DNA of 64,000 nucleotides from Aculops lycopersici (GCA_015350385.1 WNKI01000002.1:3174457-3238456); one strand, 5' to 3'. Shown: positions 34,315 to 46,126, numbered from the stretch's first letter. Translations and numbers: made by a program. Notes: generated from the letters alone by a model not told the origin.

Positions 34315-35079
34315 CCACTTGTTGCTGCATCAATCTAAATAAGAAAGCAACCACTAGCCGCAGGTGATCTATGCGCGCCGGAAGGAGAGAGTGGTGTTAT
34401 GCAATTTGACGAGGTGACCAGCAACCAAATAACTCTTCTCCCACTTGCAAATTTCTCACTCTCAAAGAAGGAGAAAAGATGATATCCAAAACTTGCGTGC
34501 CGACGAGATTAGTTTGCTTTGCTATGCTTTTCCAGCTCTCACTCTATCCCAGTGAAGAAGTTGAGTTATGCCAATTTGCCTCCCTAGCGGATGAGCCTAT
34601 GATTTAGCTCACAAGCTCGCTGGCCAAGTTTCCATTTATCCCAATGTCCATCCATGTGAATCTTTCTCTCTTTCTCTTTCCATTTTCCCCCTCCCTCTCA
34701 CTGTGCCTCTGCTCAACTTGACGCCACAGAGGCCAAGTCAGGTAGACAAGGCAACCATTTAGCTTGACGAGTTTCCAGAGCGACGGCCACCTGAGCGGAG
34801 ATTTGATTAACGTTGCGCTCCGATGCCTCGAACATCTCAAGTTAGTATTATAACATAATACTATCCAATATAAAGAGGGAGCTTAACAATGAAAAAAACA
34901 GAGATAGACAATATCAACATGATGACTCGATTATCATAACTGGCGGACTTTGACTTTGCAACGGCAACTATCACGGTAGGCGGCGGCGGTGGCCGAGCTC
35001 CCTTCTCACAGTGACGACCGGCACAACAAGTGACTGGCAACTCGATTAGCTCAGATCTAGTCTATCTCGCATGTCAGTT

Positions 35080-35086
35080 TATAAAG
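35080..35086 (+). promoter_or_regulatory. possible TATA box, orphan
   Basis: TATAAAG followed by GCGGAGAG; a TTTCACTG that could act as initiator lies about 28 nt later. No gene is seen downstream. Confidence 0.3.
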
Positions 35087-35823
35087 CGGAGAGAGATAGA
35101 CAGATGATTTCACTGAAGTACAGCGACTGGTAACAAGTGATTGCATTGGCATCAGTCACTAAGTAGCGGCAACAACTTAATCAGCATCCTGAGGGTTAGC
35201 AACCCGAGTGGTGGTCGTCGTCTAGCTCCAAGAATGAAGGAGGAAAAAGAAGTTAGAGGAAAGAGGAGGAGGAAAATGACGACTATAATTTCATCATTTG
35301 CCTTTAATGAGACTTAAGCGGTTACCTGTCGCCGCTGCCGACGGTGGCGTCACTATTACGGAGTCATCCGTCTTTATGGAGTAAATCTAATTTGTTGTCT
35401 TGCTCCATTCGCAAGACATTTTCTTGCTAGATACTTTACTTGTACTATTATTCGACTAAAGCTATTGTTGCGCTCCCAATCCTCACTCTCTATCCGACCG
35501 GAAATCGAAATTTTAAATTCCACCAACTCGAACTCAAAAGCCTAGATTCGATTATGAGCATTGAAGATGAATTCAAGTGAGAGTTTTCCTCTTCTTTTAC
35601 AAGTCAAGTGAAAGTTTTCATCTCGAGCAATTTGACGAATATTTTGCGCCATCTACCTGAAGGCGGTAAAACAATTTCGAAGCCTGAGGTGACCCCAATA
35701 TTTGCTCACTTTTTTCCCGTTACCTCGGTGATTGTCACAGTAGTGGCGACAGCATCACCATCATGAGACTCTTTACCGGAGCTTTGGGTGGTTTTCTCTA
35801 GCAACACTGTTTGTACGTTTGTT

Positions 35824-35834
<11 letters not shown>

Positions 35835-35874
<40 letters not shown>

Positions 35875-35886
35875 AGAGAGAGAGAG
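35835..35886. repeat. (GT)n-(GA)n compound microsatellite
   Basis: Nineteen GT units preceded by a short TA run and followed by GA units. Confidence 0.95.
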
Positions 35887-36322
35887 GTAAGTAGATTGCG
35901 TTACCTGACAGGTAACTCGAGCGCACCTTCCCCTCAAGTTCACACGCAGCGCCGTGACAAGAGGCTGGCTGGCAGGTAATATGAGAGTCAATGGTGTCGA
36001 AGCTAATTCTCGCCCTTGGTGGTTGTTGTGTCATAACTAGAGTTGAAATCTGTGATGTCTTTTAGAAAGATTAGGTTCGAGAGGCAATCTGTTGAGTGAG
36101 GAGTTGAGAGTTTACATGATAATCTCACAGCGGCAATTAGAATGCAAAAACACTAGGAGAATAGAAGATTCTCGCTGCTCTCCTTCCACTTGGGCGCCCG
36201 AGGCGCGCTTAGTTTGTAAACTTTCTTGAGGTGACCGCAAGTTTCTCTATGCCAGTGGCGCTCGTCCACTGAGTTCATCGCAAGTGAACAACTCCAAAAG
36301 ATGCGCCCAAAGATGAGGGAAC

Positions 36323-36328
<6 letters not shown>

Positions 36329-36353
<25 letters not shown>

Positions 36354-36354
36354 G
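36329..36354. repeat. (GA)n microsatellite
   Basis: Thirteen GA units. Confidence 0.95.
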
Positions 36355-36588
36355 AGGCAACAAGTGGACTGAAGTAATGTTGTTTCTATTCACCACAATC
36401 AGAGCTGAGCAATCTACAAATGCAACAAGTTGTTTTATCTTTGTCCACTTTCCTTTGCTACACACTCCAATTTTGCTTGTCGCCTCTCAATTTATTGAGT
36501 TTCCAATAGCCAGAGTAACACCCACACCAAAACCAACCAACAAACAAACTAGCTAACTGGTGGCTAGCTAGCTAACTAACTTTTGCTG

Positions 36589-36768
36589 ATGAAGCTGCTA
36601 CTTCTGCTGCTTTCGTTACCTCGACCCCCTGAAGCTGGCCAACCAAAAACTCTCCCACTTGTTGATGTCGTTATAATTTCGCCGGCGTCGAAGCACGTTG
36701 TTCACAGACAGAGAAGTGGCGATGATTCAATTGGTGGGTTATTGACCCATCTGCTGATGGGAAACTAG
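36589..36768 (+). CDS. possible 59-residue secreted peptide
   Basis: The ATG frame begins MKLLLLLLSLPRPPEAG, a signal-peptide-like leader. It then runs through SKHVVHRQRSGDDSIGGLLTHLLMGN to a stop. There is a basic site (HRQR) before the last 17 residues, as in small peptide precursors. No promoter is visible upstream, the sequence matches nothing I know, and it lies in a gene-poor region rich in CTG runs that produce leucine tracts by chance. A weak call. Confidence 0.2.
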   Translation: MKLLLLLLSLPRPPEAGQPKTLPLVDVVIISPASKHVVHRQRSGDDSIGGLLTHLLMGN

Positions 36769-37629
36769 CCGAGCGTCTGGGTGGATGTTGCACCGACGAG
36801 GCAACAGACGCATAAACAACCAAAACCTACTGCTAACTTACGATAGCAACAGCCACTGCGACTTCGACGATCAATAAGAAGGAGATGCGGAGTCCAATTT
36901 ACATCATCACCAACTTGTTGGCCAGAAGCATCAACATTCGACGGGCTAATACCTGGTTGGCTGCTGGTGACGCACTGGTACTGAGCAGCCAGTTACCTGG
37001 CGAGACATTGCAGCTCACCATCAATTTGATCAAATAGTTGGATTTTATCTCCTTGTTGACTAAGCAGCACCAGCACCAGCAAGTGAGTAGAGTTTAGAAT
37101 GAGCAACATGTCTACGCCGACTTCGGTACAAGTATAATAAGAAGGAGACGAATAGTGGACTCTTTGACTGCTAGATAGCGGATAATGTTTATTTGTGTGT
37201 GTGAGGTGGAGCGAGCGGCGTTCGGGCTAGCCCCGGCACGCCCCAATGCGGCCAAGGGGCGGTAGCCCTTACACAAGTGCAGAGATACCTTTTGCAGACC
37301 TTTTGGTGGTGGCGGCGGCGGCGGCGGCAGCGGCAGTAGTGGTGAAGACGACGGCAGCGACTACAACCACGACCACGGAGAGATGAAGTTCAACTGTTGT
37401 CTTTATTTCTATTTTTTGTCTCGCTTAATGTCACCTGTCCACTGGCCAAGAGGCAGCTGCTCCCACTGGCAAGTTACTCAGCAGCTGGCAAGTCGAGTGT
37501 CTCCAGGAATTAAAGTTTTAGTCTCTGAGAAATGAAACACTGTGACTGGCGCCACCTGATGAAAGGCAGCCATCAAAAGAAACTTTAGCACTACTATCTC
37601 GAGACGGCACCATATACTGCTCAGTTATA

Positions 37630-37879
<250 letters not shown>

Positions 37880-38891
37880 ACTCCACCAGCTTCTCCAACT
37901 CTAGACGCAAACTAGACGTCTCGTCGCGGAAGACTTTGATTCTTGCATGTGTTATATGATCTCATCAGCTCTAGTGATTAACAATGTCTCTCATTCCAAG
38001 TTTAACGCGACTCAATGCAACGCAATGCAAAGCTTAATCTCGTGAAGAACTCGGAGTCATCCATGTGTCCTCGTAGGTGATCTAACTCATGATAGCTCAC
38101 TTTAGCCGCCGCCCAAAGTGATCACCTACCTGACAGTTGAGGTCTCATTGGCTCATTTATCAGCTAACTCAGGTTAAAGGCCAGCAAACAGGTGAGTGAA
38201 ACTCGAGTGTCATCATCAGGTAGACATGATGAAGTTTAATGCGATGATTGCATGTTGCGCCTCTGCTTAGAATGTCCCGGCGAAAGATGCATTGTATTTG
38301 TCACAATGAACTCGACCGGAGGCATAGGGTTACCGAGTGGACGCACCAAACCTAGAGCAAAAATAATTCCAGAGAGTAGCCAGGTATGTCTGCGGAAATT
38401 CAAGCTCAAACATAAATGCTCCATGATTTGCGGAGAATGATGAATTGAGCGGAATCGAGATATCTCAATTGAGCCACAAGTCACTATCCTCTAAATGACT
38501 TCCGCCAGTCGAGAATCAATATACAGCTCGCTTATGAGAAACACTAGACCTGGATGTTGATCGAAAGTGGGAATATGTAGAAATCGGTGTCGTGGACATC
38601 GAGGTTCTGCCGTAACTTTTGACAAAAATCTCTTCCAAGTAGATAACTTGAGACCCGATCGAGTTATCGAAATTTCGTGCAGTGTGCTCCTCAGAATACA
38701 GCGCATCTATTTGTATATCGATTTGTATAATATGCTGATATCACAGAATTGTTGTCCATCGGCTTTAGTGGCCCCAGAACCAAAATATCAATAAAACTTA
38801 GACCAGCCGTATAAGATACTTGAAACTAGAGATCGAAAAAAGATGCAAACATCACAAGGTTAAGTTGGTTGGTTGTAATAAGTTCATTAAT

Positions 38892-41800
38892 TTAAGTTGC
38901 ATATAATGGCAAGCTAGTCTGACTATAAACTTGACCAGAGGTCGTGTCCATTTGTATCGGATGCTGGAGGTGCTGCCATTGATCGTTAAAGATCAAATGA
39001 GTTTGAGATTGAGCTTGAGATTGTATACCGAGAGGGCTAATCTCGCCAACTTGTTGCGAACTGATTGTACCTCCTCCCACAAAGGAACCATTGAGATCGG
39101 GATCGGACTCTACGCCAACGAGGGCCGGGGTATCATTTTGACTGCGGCAACTTGTTGGCGTTGAATTTGGATTAACAGTTTTCATTTCGGCAGTAACTTG
39201 ATTAAATTTTTGCAAAGCTTGAGGCGAATCCACTAGAAGACTTGGGGGTGTAACGTAATTTCGGCGAAGTTTCAACTTTACAATTGGGTCACTGTACTTG
39301 ATTCTGGCCGCCGCTTGTTGGTGAGTCATGCCTACCGTTGGAATTCCATTGATTTCAATGATTTGATCGCCAACATTTAGCAAATCTCGAGCAAGTCCAT
39401 CGGGAGCAACTCGCAGGATGTAGAAGGGAGTTCCATGGTTATCGGCGCCGCCTCGAACACTGAACCCAAAGCTGTCGCTTTGAGCGGATTTGATAAGTTC
39501 AACTGTGTAGCAATCAACAGGTATAATGCGCAACCTTAGGGTGCTGCCGCACTCTTTGATCATGTTGACAATCTCCGGATGCTCCATGTTTGGTGTTATG
39601 TAACGCCCATTCACTGCAATAATCCTATCGCGCACATGCAACTGCTGACACCTGTCGGCTGGACTGCCCTCGATGATTCGACCAATTAGGGCACAGTTGC
39701 CGCTTGATATAATTACAAATCCAAACCCCTCGTCCATATTTTTAGTCAACACAACCTCGCAAGCCTCAGCAAACCTCTTCCGGCGAACCACAAGCGAGGC
39801 CCGGTTGGTGCAAGCCGAGATTAACTCGACCACATGTTGATGAGTCTCGCCGACGACATTTATATTGTTGATAGATATAATCTCGTCGCCAGACTTCAAG
39901 CGTCCATTTTTACAAGCAGCGCCACCAAAAACAATGCTCCCAATACTAATGGCTCGCTCAACTTCAGCACCACCAATCAAACGAATACCCCAATTTGAAT
40001 CGGTGTTCTCGCGATTCAAATCTACCTGGTGATACTCGTAATCATCCGGAGTTTCCTCATTTGTCGGCACTTTCGCTTGCTGCAGATCATTATATTGATT
40101 GTGATAACCATCCATGAAGCCATTGCTTTCAAGATGAGGATGCGGCTGATATATAATATGGGGCGCATAGGGTTGATGTTGATGATGTAGTTGATTTGTA
40201 CTTCCCATCGGAGGCAAGCTCCCATATTGCATTCGCTGCTGTTGCATTGCAATCTCATCGTTATTTGCGTAGAAGTTTTCTACGTTGTTGGCCTGATTTA
40301 TTGAGGCTAAAAATTGTTGGGAGTGTGGAGGTTTTGGTGGGACATGAAGTGGATATTGATTTTGCTCGCTATTGATCAGCTCTTTGTTGGAATATAATGG
40401 CATGGGGTGATAGTTTGAGTTGCTCACTGTTTGCAGGGGCAAAGAAGCAGGCGGATTTGAGGGCGGCAAAACCGGCTGATATTGAGAGGCTTGTTGCGGT
40501 TGCATACGCATCATCATGAGTTTATCATTGGTCATAAAGTTGTTATACTCATTCATGTTGTGCAAACCATTTGCATTGGTGAACTTGACTGGAGGCAGAG
40601 ATACATCCGATGGATTCACATAGTTTGATCCATTATCTTTAGCAAAACCCTCGAAGTTCGTAATAGAGGATGGCTGAATAAAGTTGGTGGGTTGGGGTAG
40701 ACCAGAAGCTTGGTTTGCTTCATATCCAGAATAGATATTCTGCTCTTGACTAACAACAACAGGTTGCTGTTGCTGCTGATACACTCCATAGATAGATTGT
40801 TGGTGCGTGACTAGATCTGCAACAGATTGCTGGTGTATCATCGCGTAGTCGGCCATTGGTAGCTGCGAGCTTGATACCCTGGGGTACGGGCTTGGAGGTG
40901 GTTGTTGCGCAATAGATGGCATGAAGGCGTTCGGAACCTCGGGTGGAGCAGACAAGGTTCTTGAAATAGTATCACGCTGTCCAGATCTCTGAAGCATTAA
41001 ACTGTCGACATTTGGGGTTTTGCAGTTCCTTTGTGGGCTATTATGCTGTGAAAACTCGCCGTTACTTTCGCTTCGCATTGCGGCAGGTGTTTTACTGTGA
41101 GATCTTCGCTTCCGTTTAACAACCAAACTAACATCCTCGCCTGCTGGACATTGTTTTAAAGTCTCGACAACCTGTTGGTTGGTCATCTTGGTCATGTCTT
41201 GGCCGTTAATATCTATCAAAATATCACCTTGCTTGAGATTCGAGCACACCTCCTTGTTCTGGATGACTCGCACCTTTTGTCCGGCGACGGAGTCTCCAAT
41301 TGTAAAGCCAAAACCCTTGCCGCCCCTCTTTAGGACCACATTTATAAAGTCAAACTCTTGATGGACAGCGATGCTTGGGCTTTGAGCGCCGGCATACTGA
41401 CTTGTTGTTGGTACGCCAATTGAGTTGTCGATTGTTTGGGGATGTGGGTGGGTTCCATAGATGTCAGAGTTCAATGCAACAGCTAAATCGCCGTTGGTCC
41501 CATTGCTGAATAGGTACTCGTCGGGGACTAGATTTGCATCGACCATATACTGGCTCCTCGCAAATGTGAGCCTGACTCGATCGCCAACTGCAAAGGTTGA
41601 AAATAATCGAGCTACATCAGTTTGAGCCAATCCAGACACAGAAACTCCGACAGCTGAGACAAGAATATCACCCGGCCTAATGATGCCGCAGGAATGGGCT
41701 GGCCCACCGGGAATGACACTTCGAACCAATAGAAGTCCAATGTCCGATTCAACTAGTGTAAATCCAAAGCCCATTGAGCATTTAGTGAGCTCAATCTCAT

Positions 41801-42272
41801 AGGTGCTTTCGTATTGTGTCCTTTGAGCATTGTGGTCAATGTTGAAAGTGCCATGCGTTTGGTCAATAATTCGGTCCCACCCATTTGATAGGGCTTCATT
41901 ATCGATTGCAACAATCTTTTGCGGCTGTGAGTTGAGAGTACCTTCTTGTTGTTCGATAAAAGATGGTTGTTGTGGTGGTGGTGGTGGTGGCAAATTCGGG
42001 GTTTCAATAACAGGTAAGGGTCGCATTACTTCTTGATTTGTTGCTTCCGATTGATCGATTGGAATCGGTAGATGGTCATGATCGATTGAGATAGTATATG
42101 ATGATGGTGTGTAGCTAGTTTTATGGAGATTGGACACCTTATCTAAAATAAGTGGCGGCGGCCGTTGGATGATTCGATTCTTCAGACCATTGGGCTTATT
42201 GTTCAGGATCCCGGTGGTGGCCTTCATATTGTTCAAATCTTTAATTGAGTTAATATTGTCGCTATCCTCCAT
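38892..42272 (-). CDS. MAGI: MAGI-family scaffold protein (degenerate WW plus five PDZ domains)
   Basis: Single exon, 1126 residues. Membrane-associated guanylate kinase inverted (MAGI) proteins are multi-PDZ scaffolds at cell junctions and synapses. Order seen: Pro-rich N-terminus; residues about 128-157 LSNGWDRIIDQTHGTFNIDHNAQRTQY (key W132), a degenerate copy of the second MAGI WW domain (family form LP.GWEKI.DP.YGTYYVDHINRRTQ); PDZ about 157-240 (MGFGFTLVESD); PDZ about 306-387 (GKGFGFTIGDSVAGQKV); a 360-residue Gln/Asn/Pro linker; then three adjacent PDZs at about 752-840 (NWGIRLIGGAEVE), 845-925 (GFGFVIISSG, GRIIEGSPADRC) and 925-1005 (FGFSVRGGADN). The last three match MAGI PDZ3-5 in order and wording. 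PDZ0, the guanylate kinase-like domain and the first WW are missing. The ATG lies only 240 bp after the receptor gene's stop on the same strand, so an upstream coding exon is unlikely nearby. Confidence 0.9.
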   Translation of the reverse strand: MEDSDNINSIKDLNNMKATTGILNNKPNGLKNRIIQRPPPLILDKVSNLHKTSYTPSSYTISIDHDHLPIPIDQSEATNQEVMRPLPVIETPNLPPPPPPQQPSFIEQQEGTLNSQPQKIVAIDNEALSNGWDRIIDQTHGTFNIDHNAQRTQYESTYEIELTKCSMGFGFTLVESDIGLLLVRSVIPGGPAHSCGIIRPGDILVSAVGVSVSGLAQTDVARLFSTFAVGDRVRLTFARSQYMVDANLVPDEYLFSNGTNGDLAVALNSDIYGTHPHPQTIDNSIGVPTTSQYAGAQSPSIAVHQEFDFINVVLKRGGKGFGFTIGDSVAGQKVRVIQNKEVCSNLKQGDILIDINGQDMTKMTNQQVVETLKQCPAGEDVSLVVKRKRRSHSKTPAAMRSESNGEFSQHNSPQRNCKTPNVDSLMLQRSGQRDTISRTLSAPPEVPNAFMPSIAQQPPPSPYPRVSSSQLPMADYAMIHQQSVADLVTHQQSIYGVYQQQQQPVVVSQEQNIYSGYEANQASGLPQPTNFIQPSSITNFEGFAKDNGSNYVNPSDVSLPPVKFTNANGLHNMNEYNNFMTNDKLMMMRMQPQQASQYQPVLPPSNPPASLPLQTVSNSNYHPMPLYSNKELINSEQNQYPLHVPPKPPHSQQFLASINQANNVENFYANNDEIAMQQQRMQYGSLPPMGSTNQLHHQHQPYAPHIIYQPHPHLESNGFMDGYHNQYNDLQQAKVPTNEETPDDYEYHQVDLNRENTDSNWGIRLIGGAEVERAISIGSIVFGGAACKNGRLKSGDEIISINNINVVGETHQHVVELISACTNRASLVVRRKRFAEACEVVLTKNMDEGFGFVIISSGNCALIGRIIEGSPADRCQQLHVRDRIIAVNGRYITPNMEHPEIVNMIKECGSTLRLRIIPVDCYTVELIKSAQSDSFGFSVRGGADNHGTPFYILRVAPDGLARDLLNVGDQIIEINGIPTVGMTHQQAAARIKYSDPIVKLKLRRNYVTPPSLLVDSPQALQKFNQVTAEMKTVNPNSTPTSCRSQNDTPALVGVESDPDLNGSFVGGGTISSQQVGEISPLGIQSQAQSQTHLIFNDQWQHLQHPIQMDTTSGQVYSQTSLPLYAT

Positions 42273-42281
42273 TTTGCTACC

Positions 42282-42287
42282 TTTATT
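42282..42287 (-). promoter_or_regulatory. poly(A) signal of receptor gene, next to MAGI start
   Basis: AATAAA on the minus strand 225 nt after the receptor stop and only 9 nt before the MAGI ATG. The receptor transcript therefore probably ends inside the MAGI gene. Confidence 0.45.
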
Positions 42288-42511
42288 TTCCTCGGCACTT
42301 GTTGCCTAAGAGTAAAGATAAAAATAAAAATCGCCCCAAACTAATGCATTTGGCAATTCTGTGTTTTTGTTGCTTCTACTGCTGCTACTGTTGTTACCGC
42401 TAACCTGACACCCGCTGCCAGTCATGCCGTTCCCCTTCGACAGGCGCCATCAGTGTTCCATCTGTAGCTCTCCCCCGACAACCCGAATCTATACAAGCAA
42501 TGTGAATGAGT

Positions 42512-44627
42512 TTACATCTGCCCCTGGTGAACCGAGTAGAGACTTCCGACCACAAGGATGAAACTAACAATCCAGGCGACGAGCTATTTGGTTCGAATGT
42601 TTGGGCGAGAGATTTTGTGTGAGGAGATTTAGAAATCTCTTAGTAGAAATCTCGTTCAGTTTGTAACAGTCGATTACACTTACCTTTAGACAGAGCAACC
42701 AGGAAACAGGGGAGGACCCGAACAGTGAGATACAATTGAGTGGATTTGGGAAGTAAAGTCGCATTATGACCGACCAGCGTTGCTTTGTTTCAGTTAAATC
42801 CCTATCCAAAGCCATGGCACTGGACGTGAGGACATAGAGTTTATCCGAATACATTTTCACCACAGAGAACGAGCCCAAAACAACTAAAACCAAGATAGTT
42901 ATGCTAACCTGAACGACATACCACTCAAACTTGATGTCCGTTTTGTACTTGTTAGGCAGATAGAGCCAGGTACCAGCCAGTAGAGTATACAGAACCCAAA
43001 CAATAATGAAAAACAAGCAAATTTGCTCTGCCATCACATTGTATCTTCTGGTGACATTCAACAAGTCGACTACCGATGCTTGAATGCTCACGACATCATC
43101 TCGTTTCTTGTCGACAAAGTCTGCAAAATGGTTGATAATTTGCTGTCTCCTTATTATGGGAGCGTTTGCATTTTTAAGTACCACAATCAAATCTTTCAGG
43201 TTATGCCTCACTCTCACCATGTAGTCCAATAGATCGGCTGTAGCGGCAATTGACAAACCAATGAAAGCGAGAACTCCTCCTGCTACATCCATCCAAATCA
43301 TAAACGACTCGCCCAAATCTGCGAAAGCTCTCAACAGGTGATACGTGTTAAAGTGAATGAAATCTTTCAATTCGAGTGAGAGCTCACTTTGATATCCATT
43401 TATCGGTTGGTTTGGTATAACTTTATAAATGTACTCATATTGAGTTTGGTTTGCTTGTTGCGAGATCCATAGAACACAATTGATATAATTCAACTCAAAC
43501 CCTCGGCGAGTTATAAAGATTGAGGAGGAGAAGGTCCAACCAATTAGAAGGCAACACACCATGCCAACCGAAGCTAGGAGAGTATAAATACAGAGGAGCT
43601 TATGGAGACGCAACCAATTTGATGTAGTTCGATTTTCTCTTAGGACAAAGTCTTCGTTTGTTGTAAAGGTGCGTTTAACATGCAAAATAGGTGAATAAAA
43701 TATGGACTTACTCATGTTACTGATTGATCCTTTTGTTTCACTAGTTATCTGTTGCACTTGCTTAATGGATGACCTACGCAAGACTTCGAAATCAAACTTT
43801 GTCATATCCCTTGGAGTCATTAAAGTTGGAGCGATTGGACTTGGTTCACCCATAAGCTCGCTTGAAATTTTCCTGTTCTTATGCCCAAACACAATCTCAT
43901 TCTGGAGAACCTCATCGTAATCATAGAGCATGAATTCCAAATAATCAAAGTTAAGTATTTGGTTTGAGGCCATTATTCCAATGCGAAAACTAACGACCAT
44001 GAAGTTTGCAAAGATAGCCAAATACTTGCACGGTTGCGTAACTCTTGGATTAAAGGTAAACCGGCCAATTAGGTAGCAATCCCAATAACGATAATCTGAG
44101 AAAGCCTCCATATCAAGTAGACTAATGGCGGTATACTTGAAGACAAGAAATAGGTGCACAGTATTTATAAAAGTGATGATATATTTAAAAAAAAGATTGT
44201 ACCTCAGTAGTCGGCTTCCATGTGGTATATTTGAAAAATTGTCATCGTTCTCATCGCCCAGTAGGTAGAGTCGACGATCATTATTGTTAATTACATTTAG
44301 ATTCGTTGATCCTTCTACAAATACCTGAGGACTAAATTGAGTGCGATCAATTAACGAGGCTCTATTTCTCAATGATGGCACTTGTTGATATTGTTCAATT
44401 GTTTCTAGTTTCTGAGGCAGATATCTCGACATTAGAGTTTCACTTTGCACCTGTGAAGCATTATTATTAACTCCCTGTAACCTTTGGGCTTTTTTCTCCC
44501 GCAAAAGCGCGCCTCTCTCTAGACTTTTGGCATAGGGTTGGTAGTAGCCGGAGTAAAACATTCCAATTGGCGTTAAAACTTTGATGATCTTATGCATAAT
44601 CATCTGCATTAGATTGGGGAGATGCAT
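42512..44627 (-). CDS. gustatory-receptor-like seven-helix chemoreceptor, two exons
   Basis: Exon 1 is 44627-42684 (648 codons). The donor is GTAAGT, the intron is 100 bp, and the acceptor AAATAG precedes exon 2, 42583-42512, phase 0; total 671 residues. Exon 2 encodes only LVAWIVSFILVVGSLYSVHQ plus GQM, the seventh helix. Other helices lie at about 145-170, 200-221, 363-392, 450-480, 553-577 and 590-612, with a long N-terminal tail and a long loop (about 222-362). A phase-0 intron just before the last helix and the order of long and short loops are the pattern of arthropod gustatory receptors, which are ligand-gated cation channels in taste and other sensory cells. The insect TYxxxxxQF end is replaced by SLYSVHQGQ. 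Read without splicing the frame runs on to a chance stop. The family is fairly sure; the ligand is unknown. Confidence 0.75.
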
Positions 44628-45325
44628 GGTGGGTTGGTGGAAATTTGTTTGATTTTCTTATCACTTGAGATATGAAGTTGAATCCGAAGTTGAATTGAAT
44701 TAAAATTGAATTGTATCTCTCATCGCCAGCTATGTATTATATCTGATCTTATCCAAGATCTATCCTGATGGATTTAATCCTTTTTGTTGCGATCTCGCTG
44801 ACGTGTTAAATGATAAAATTAGATCTATTAGCGTGCATCCTGACATCTGCAGGGAAATTTTCGTGCACCTGTCCCTTAACTTGATAAAATATTTCAAACG
44901 TTTGATGGAGGAATGAAACATTTGTCATAGAGATTGAACACACGCAAACATCAAGTTGGAGTCTTAACTACCTATTTATCGGTTTTGAATTGAAGCCTTC
45001 AAAAGGAGTAACTTGAACGTGATACTCTTGGGGAAAAATTTGTCGCTAGGTAACGGGAATTCATTAAGTCTCTTCATTGAGTTGGTAAAAACATAAAAAT
45101 TATACTACGCAATGGGTTAGATTGTAAACAAAAAAGTCGGAGTTGCGCGGCTGAGCAGAACAAGAATTTCAATGCCTTTATTCTAATCTAAAACTTTATT
45201 TCAAGCAATTTGCTAACATCGCTGTGATGGTGAGCTCAATCATCTCACCTGCTCTACGAATTGTGTCACGAATGGAGGATATGAGAATTAGTATGGAAAA
45301 CGTTGACCTGGCTTGACTGATCTAT
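44628..45325. other. intergenic
   Basis: Upstream of the receptor gene and downstream of the dehydrogenase. No gene seen. AATAAA hexamers on the minus strand at 45200-45195 and 45182-45177 probably end the dehydrogenase transcript. Confidence 0.45.
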
Positions 45326-46126
45326 CTACTGATTGACCCACCTGAGTGGCGCAACTACGGCGCCACCGTCGAGCACCAAATCGACGCCAGTTACGTAACA
45401 AGCTCGCTTTGAATCGGCTAGAAAGAGCGCAGCTTCGGCCACTTCGTCTGAGTATCCAATGCGTCCAAGCGGTACGATGGTCTTGCAAATTTCGCGGAAA
45501 CCCTGCAACGAGAAACCTGCGCGCTCGATGATCTTGGTCTCCACTGGACCTGGACTGATGATATTTACTCGAATAAGTGGCGCCAATTCGATAGCCATAG
45601 ACTTCGAGTACATGGCAAGTCCGGCCTTCGACGTACTGTAGGCCGCCAGCGATTGGGTAGGTCGAATGCCGGCAATACTTCCAATATTAATAACACATGA
45701 TGTCTCGCCACTAAGCTCAGCGGCCGACTTGAGTGCCTCGGCACAAAAGGTGGTCAACTGGACGACGGAGTTTAGGTTCACTTGTATTGTACGCTTGTAA
45801 GAGGCAAAGCAGGCTTCCGGTTGAGTGTGCTCAACTGGTTGCCCAATTCCCGCGTTGTTGACGAGCAAATTCAGTTTGTTACCTAAAAAGGCCATCGATT
45901 CCTGGAATAATCTCTCAACTTCCGCCTCGTGCTCAAAATCCGCCATCACCTCCAACGGCCTCGACTTTGAAGGCGACAAATTGGCGCACTCTTCGGCCAC
46001 TCGCTTGATATCGGCCTTATTTCTACCTGTAACCACCAGCTTGTAGTCCAATTCGGCAAGACGCTTCACTATCGCCTCGCCGATTCCGTTCGAGCTTCCC
46101 GTTACGATTGCCGTCTTTTGATCCAT
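45326..46126 (-). CDS. classical short-chain dehydrogenase/reductase
   Basis: Single exon, 266 residues, the usual SDR length. The cofactor motif TGSSNGIG is at 9-16, NNAG at 90-93, the catalytic serine at S150 (INIGS), Y163 and K167 in YSTSK, and SPGPVET at 191-197. The basic R35 after the second beta strand (VVTGRNKAD) suggests NADP(H) rather than NAD(H). The C-terminus has the family's YVTGVDLVLDGG. No signal peptide, so probably cytosolic. The substrate cannot be told from sequence; relatives act on steroids, retinoids, sugars or fatty compounds. A TATA box lies at 46300-46293 on the same strand, giving a 5' UTR of about 140 nt. Confidence 0.92.
   Translation of the reverse strand: MDQKTAIVTGSSNGIGEAIVKRLAELDYKLVVTGRNKADIKRVAEECANLSPSKSRPLEVMADFEHEAEVERLFQESMAFLGNKLNLLVNNAGIGQPVEHTQPEACFASYKRTIQVNLNSVVQLTTFCAEALKSAAELSGETSCVINIGSIAGIRPTQSLAAYSTSKAGLAMYSKSMAIELAPLIRVNIISPGPVETKIIERAGFSLQGFREICKTIVPLGRIGYSDEVAEAALFLADSKRACYVTGVDLVLDGGAVVAPLRWVNQ

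Noticed and set aside
35773..36034. ORFs across the GT/GA microsatellite
   Set aside because: Repetitive His/Thr or Val/Cys chains produced by the dinucleotide repeat.
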